This document shows positions 23,495 through 26,824 of a stretch of 26,824 nt of DNA, one piece after another. The notes under the pieces were generated by a model that did no database searches, was not told the DNA's origin, and saw only the letters and a program-made list of their open reading frames with translations. This DNA is from RGIG5579 sp045544655 (GTDB lineage Bacteria; Bacillota; Clostridia; Oscillospirales; SIG627), in contig JAZPZL010000152.1 of the NCBI GenBank assembly GCA_045544655.1, positions 1 through 26,824 on the forward strand, in the 5' to 3' direction. Numbering within the stretch: the first letter of the stretch is position 1; every line of letters starts with the position of its first letter. The position numbers and the translations under genes are program-made.

Positions 23495-23785
23495 TTAGTC
23501 TACAATGGCGAGAATATCGCCCATTCTAACGATTACGTATTCCTGACCCTGGTACTTTACCTCGGTACCTGCGTACTTGGACATAATAACCTTGTCGCCT
23601 ACGGAAACGGTCATTTCGATCTTATTGCCGTCAACCACACCGCCGGGACCTACTGCCACGACTTCGGCAACCTCGGGCTTCTCCTTGGCAGCACCTGCCA
23701 GAATAATGCCGGAAGCGGTGGTTTCCTGCGCTTCTACCATTTTGAGAACGACTCTGTCATTAAGGGGTTTCAACATCTTCTTCAT
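23495..23785 (-). CDS. groES: Co-chaperonin GroES (10 kDa subunit)
   Basis: The seven-membered lid of the GroEL chamber. The 96-residue protein has the expected MLKPLNDRVVLKMVEAQETT start, the mobile loop (about 18-34, TASGIILAGAAKEKPE), the VVAVGPGG roof loop and the GDKVIMSKYAGTEVKYQGQEY segment. AGGAGG lies seven bases before the ATG at 23785. It is first in the groES-groEL operon behind the CIRCE element. Confidence 0.99.
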   Translation of the reverse strand: MKKMLKPLNDRVVLKMVEAQETTASGIILAGAAKEKPEVAEVVAVGPGGVVDGNKIEMTVSVGDKVIMSKYAGTEVKYQGQEYVIVRMGDILAIVD

Positions 23786-23814
23786 TCCTCCTGATGTAAT
23801 TTACTTTTATTGAA

Positions 23815-23841
23815 TTAGCACTCTCGGTGTTCAAGTGCTAA
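23815..23841. promoter_or_regulatory. CIRCE operator (HrcA binding site)
   Basis: TTAGCACTC, nine bases, AAGTGCTAA: the consensus TTAGCACTC-N9-GAGTGCTAA with a single mismatch (A for G at the start of the right arm). It lies between the groES promoter and its ribosome site, so HrcA bound here would repress until heat or unfolded proteins relieve it. Confidence 0.96.
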
Positions 23842-23854
23842 TCTCTTTGATATT

Positions 23855-23882
23855 ATTATAGCCTACCACTTGGAAAATTCAA
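23855..23882 (-). promoter_or_regulatory. Sigma-A promoter of groES-groEL
   Basis: On the minus strand TTGAAT (23882-23877), 16 bases, perfect TATAAT (23860-23855). The start would be near 23848, just before the CIRCE element. Confidence 0.8.
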
Positions 23883-23918
23883 GCAATTACCGCTATTGTT
23901 AACATTTTTTTCACATAT

Positions 23919-24653
23919 TTACAACGTGATGGTATCGTTTTCCTTGCGCTCCAAAAGTCCCGAGCGGAGAATGGCGCCGAAGATCTTCGCCTTGATATCG
24001 GGATTCTCTCTTGCCAGAGTTTTCACCAGTCCCTTCACGTCCTCGCGGGAGGTATGCTTGTCGGCAGGACAGCCGGAGGGACAGACGGGCATGGGATTTT
24101 TATTGGCAAAGTACACCAATTCCTTTTCCTGTGCATACAGAAAGGGACGGATCACGGTGATCCCCGTTTTGGTCAATTCCGTAACGGGCAGAAAGGTATC
24201 AATGCGTCCCGCGTAAAAAAGATTCAGCAAAAAGGTGTCGATCAGATCATCCTTATGATGGGCAAGGGCGAGAAGATCGCATCCCAGCTCCTTGGCACTG
24301 TCACACAGAATCCCCCGCTTCATTTTTGCACAGAGGGCGCAGGGATTCTTTTCCTTCCGAACGTCAAAAATGATCTTCCCGATCTCGGTCTTCACCACCC
24401 GATATTCTACTCCAAGCTCCCGAAGATACACAGCAATGGGAGTATAATCTGCACCTTCAAAGCCAAGATCCACGGTAATCGCCTTGACCTCAAAGTGGGA
24501 AGGGTGGAATTTGGAAAGATGGGCAAGAGCGGTTACCAAAGCAAGGGAATCCTTACCTCCGGAAACACCGACGGCAACCTTTGCCCCCTCGGGGATCATT
24601 TTGAAATCGTCAATCCCCTTGCGGGTGATGGACATCAGCTTCTGTATGGTCAT
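23919..24653 (-). CDS. TtcA-like PP-loop tRNA 2-thiolation ATPase
   Basis: A 244-residue PP-loop ATPase. Seen: SGGKDS (31-36) that binds ATP, a CxxC pair at Cys105/Cys108 (NPCALCAKMKRG) and a later CPSGC (191-195), with AHHKDD in between. TtcA enzymes use an iron-sulfur cluster on these cysteines to make 2-thiocytidine at tRNA position 32; related PP-loop enzymes modify other positions or tRNAs, so the precise product is a family inference. The ATG at 24653 follows GGGAGAAGG and overlaps the end of the upstream YfhO-family gene by 44 bp. Confidence 0.85.
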   Translation of the reverse strand: MTIQKLMSITRKGIDDFKMIPEGAKVAVGVSGGKDSLALVTALAHLSKFHPSHFEVKAITVDLGFEGADYTPIAVYLRELGVEYRVVKTEIGKIIFDVRKEKNPCALCAKMKRGILCDSAKELGCDLLALAHHKDDLIDTFLLNLFYAGRIDTFLPVTELTKTGITVIRPFLYAQEKELVYFANKNPMPVCPSGCPADKHTSREDVKGLVKTLARENPDIKAKIFGAILRSGLLERKENDTITL

Positions 24654-26824
24654 CCTTCTCCCTTCCTTCCTCTAAAACAGGCTCCGTCACTTCGGGATCC
24701 GTACGGATCGGCGCGGGCTTTTCGGGAAAAAGCTTATGCCCCTTCCGTTCCCAGATCACAAGTCCGATCCAGAGAAGGATCGCCACCAGAGAGATCCATC
24801 TACCCTTGGCATAGCCTAAGGGTGAGTAAGAGAATTCCACGGTATGCTCTCCCTCGGGAACGTAAATTCCCACGAAGGCATCGGAAAAGGGCTTGATCTC
24901 GCAAGGCTCACCGTCCAGAAGAACTTGCCAGCTGTGGGCAGGCTCCATGGGAATGGAGGTGTAGAGATAGCCGTCCTTTTGGGCGTTCACCTTTCCCTTT
25001 ACGTAGGTCTCCTCAAACACCTCGATCTCCATTTTTTCGTCCTTCAGGCGGGCAAGACCTTCCTGCCAAAGCTCCTCATTCAAGGTGCAAACGTAAAAGA
25101 CGGCGCGGTCCTTCAGCTCCGATTCAAGCTCCTTATCTATAAACGCACGAAGATTGAAGGTTTCATTTTCGGAGAAATTACCTGCGGAGAAGAACATCGG
25201 GTACTCGTCAAACTGGTGCCAGGCGTTATTTATCTGCAGGTAGGTGGCTTTCGGAACGTCTGCAAAAATATAGACCGTCCCCGCATCGGGTACCTTGACC
25301 GTAAGGTTCAGCATACGGCTGCTTTCTCCCTCGGGAAGAGGCGGCGCGTGATATTCGTAGTAGCCCAGACCCAATTCCTCCGCAGTCAGATTCAGGTGCA
25401 TTCCCTGCTCTGTAGGAACGACTGTAAAGAGATCTCCCTCCAGTCCCGTCATCGCACGGAAAAGCTCATTCTGACGCTCATAGGGAAGCTGTGCCATATC
25501 AAAGGAAAAGTCTCCGCCTTCCTCCTCGATCATAAAGCCAAGACCTGCAAAGCCTTCGTTTTCATACAAAGCCGCAGTCTGATCGTTGCCTGAGGGAACG
25601 ATGCATTTCAGATCGGTATCGGTGAGCATTCCGCTCTTATGGATCAGGTATTTGATCCCCAGAGCGGTATTGGAAAGAGGCGTTCCGTGTACGTAAACGA
25701 AGCGGTTGCTTCCCGGGTCAGCAGGCATTCCAAGTCCCTGCAGGAAAGCGGATACGCGGCAGTTTGCGGAAGAGGCAAACTGAGAAATACCGTTATAATC
25801 ATAAAAGCAGGAATCGTTAAGGCTTCTCCATTCGGTGGTCTCCAAGCGATAGAAATCCTTGGAAAACTCTTCCCTGCCCTCTACAAGCTCAGCAAGCTCC
25901 CGAACCTCTTCGCCGGTTTCCAGATCGAAATAGCCGGAATAGCTGCTGGTACCCACCGCTTTCGTTCCGATCCAGGCAGACGCCGCGGTCTCCACCAGAA
26001 GCACTGCGCATACTGCCAGCGCCAAATATCTGCGGGGCAGCATTTTCATCCCGTACAAAACGGAAATGAGGATCCCGATGACGAAAACCGCAACGCTTGC
26101 CACAATGGCAAAGGTACCGTAATAGTCAAAGGCGCAAAACGTGGCAAGTCCCGCAAAGAGAAACATACCGATGGCGTCAATATAATCAAGCTCCTCCATC
26201 CCCAGCTTATAATAGCGGTACGCCATCACCACCACCGCAAAAGCAAACAGATATGCAAATCTGTACGGGATCATATTGGTAAAATGCATTCCGTGCCAAA
26301 AATAATTCAGTACGCTGAAATTCATGGAAAACAGCAAGAACACAAGCAATAAAAACGCGCAGATCTTCTCCTTGAAATCGATCCTCTTTGCCCAAAGATA
26401 GGCAAAAGCAAACAGGGAGAGGATCGCCGCCGTTGCAAGATTGGGAAGTCCGTCCATTACCGCAGGCTCGTGGAAGGAGATCAAAGGGGCAATAAGATCG
26501 CGGATGGATTCATAGAAGGACACGTAAAGGCTGGGACTGCCATTGGTGGAGGCAGTATTCAAAAGACCGAAGAATGCGGGAAGCAGAAGCACCGCAGATG
26601 CCGCCGCACCCCAAATACTTGCCAAGGCAAAACGAAAGCCTTTTTTGAGAAAATCCACGAACCGCACCTTATCGACCACGCATAGGATGAAAAAGACCAG
26701 CACCGTGAAAATGCAACTCATATATGCAATATAGTAATTGGAAAAAAGACTCAGCGCAAGGGTGAAGATATAAAGGCTGCTTTTTCCTTCGCGGAACAGC
26801 TTCAAGGTAGCAAGGCAAAGGAGG
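24610..26824 (-). CDS. YfhO-family membrane glycosyltransferase-like protein (5' end beyond window)
   Basis: The frame is open to the right edge, so the N-terminus is missing; about 737 residues are visible. Seen: repeated hydrophobic helices (first 270 visible residues), the SNYYIAYM segment, NMIPYRFAYLF, a long extracytoplasmic region (about 290-680) rich in beta strands, a final helix (WISLVAILLWIGLVIW) and an acidic/His-rich tail. This order matches YfhO (B. subtilis YfhO acts in glycosylation of lipoteichoic acid) and related GT-C type proteins. The role here is by family only. Its end overlaps the ttcA-like start by 44 bp. Confidence 0.85.
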   Translation of the reverse strand, partial: LLCLATLKLFREGKSSLYIFTLALSLFSNYYIAYMSCIFTVLVFFILCVVDKVRFVDFLKKGFRFALASIWGAAASAVLLLPAFFGLLNTASTNGSPSLYVSFYESIRDLIAPLISFHEPAVMDGLPNLATAAILSLFAFAYLWAKRIDFKEKICAFLLLVFLLFSMNFSVLNYFWHGMHFTNMIPYRFAYLFAFAVVVMAYRYYKLGMEELDYIDAIGMFLFAGLATFCAFDYYGTFAIVASVAVFVIGILISVLYGMKMLPRRYLALAVCAVLLVETAASAWIGTKAVGTSSYSGYFDLETGEEVRELAELVEGREEFSKDFYRLETTEWRSLNDSCFYDYNGISQFASSANCRVSAFLQGLGMPADPGSNRFVYVHGTPLSNTALGIKYLIHKSGMLTDTDLKCIVPSGNDQTAALYENEGFAGLGFMIEEEGGDFSFDMAQLPYERQNELFRAMTGLEGDLFTVVPTEQGMHLNLTAEELGLGYYEYHAPPLPEGESSRMLNLTVKVPDAGTVYIFADVPKATYLQINNAWHQFDEYPMFFSAGNFSENETFNLRAFIDKELESELKDRAVFYVCTLNEELWQEGLARLKDEKMEIEVFEETYVKGKVNAQKDGYLYTSIPMEPAHSWQVLLDGEPCEIKPFSDAFVGIYVPEGEHTVEFSYSPLGYAKGRWISLVAILLWIGLVIWERKGHKLFPEKPAPIRTDPEVTEPVLEEGREKDDHTEADVHHPQGD

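Noticed and set aside
23883..23918. Possible terminator after the ttcA-like gene
   Set aside because: Only a short TGTTAACA palindrome and loose AT pairing are present, with no stable stem followed by a T run.

Overview
The window looks like a chromosomal piece of a gut- or rumen-type member of the Clostridia (Bacillota). Indicators are the gene order rimP-nusA-ylxR-ylxQ-infB, a short NusA without C-terminal repeats, groES-groEL under a CIRCE operator, sigma-A promoters with 17-bp spacing, strong GGAGG-type ribosome binding sites, and secreted proteins carrying dockerin and Cys-repeat modules. Genus or species cannot be set from the sequence. Coding density is high, and most strands carry long antisense open frames that are only shadows of real genes.

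Layout. 1-4216 (minus): the rimP operon for ribosome maturation, transcription elongation and translation initiation, with infB running off the left edge. A hairpin-bearing leader and a good promoter lie upstream. 4408-7563 (plus): a divergent operon of a lipoprotein, a degenerate GDPD-fold protein and a neutral-ceramidase-like hydrolase, closed by a bidirectional terminator. 7572-9383 (minus): an acetyl-xylan-esterase-like hydrolase preceded by a membrane protein. 9418-13790 (plus): an ECF sigma factor, a probable membrane anti-sigma protein, a lipoprotein, an MBOAT O-acyltransferase and a DHHW/AlgJ-like SGNH protein. This reads as a signal-controlled envelope or polysaccharide acylation unit. 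13829-16166 (plus): DUF2975, a small XRE regulator and a polytopic DUF4153/DUF4173-type protein.

16168-17532 (minus) and 17710-20447 (plus): a GH28 pectinase-like enzyme divergent from a clan GH-A glycosidase and a small membrane protein. The shared control region holds two similar AT-rich half-palindromes exactly 21 bp apart. 20456-21521 (plus): a secreted protein with Cys repeats, two dockerin repeats and a zinc-ligand-poor M23 domain, bracketed by two nearly identical terminators. 21529-21831 is non-coding and packed with palindromes. 21841-23882 (minus): groEL and groES with CIRCE and promoter. 23919-26824 (minus): a TtcA-like PP-loop protein overlapping the end of a YfhO-family membrane protein that is cut by the right edge.

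The strongest candidate for something undescribed is the 21.5-21.8 kb intergenic stretch. It holds two copies of an approximately 80-nt structured core whose inner helix differs in sequence between copies but keeps pairing through at least four compensatory changes. One copy sits in the loop of a terminator-like palindrome whose 'empty' version, with the same flank and arms, lies about 190 bp away. This suggests a structured RNA or a palindrome-targeting repeat family.
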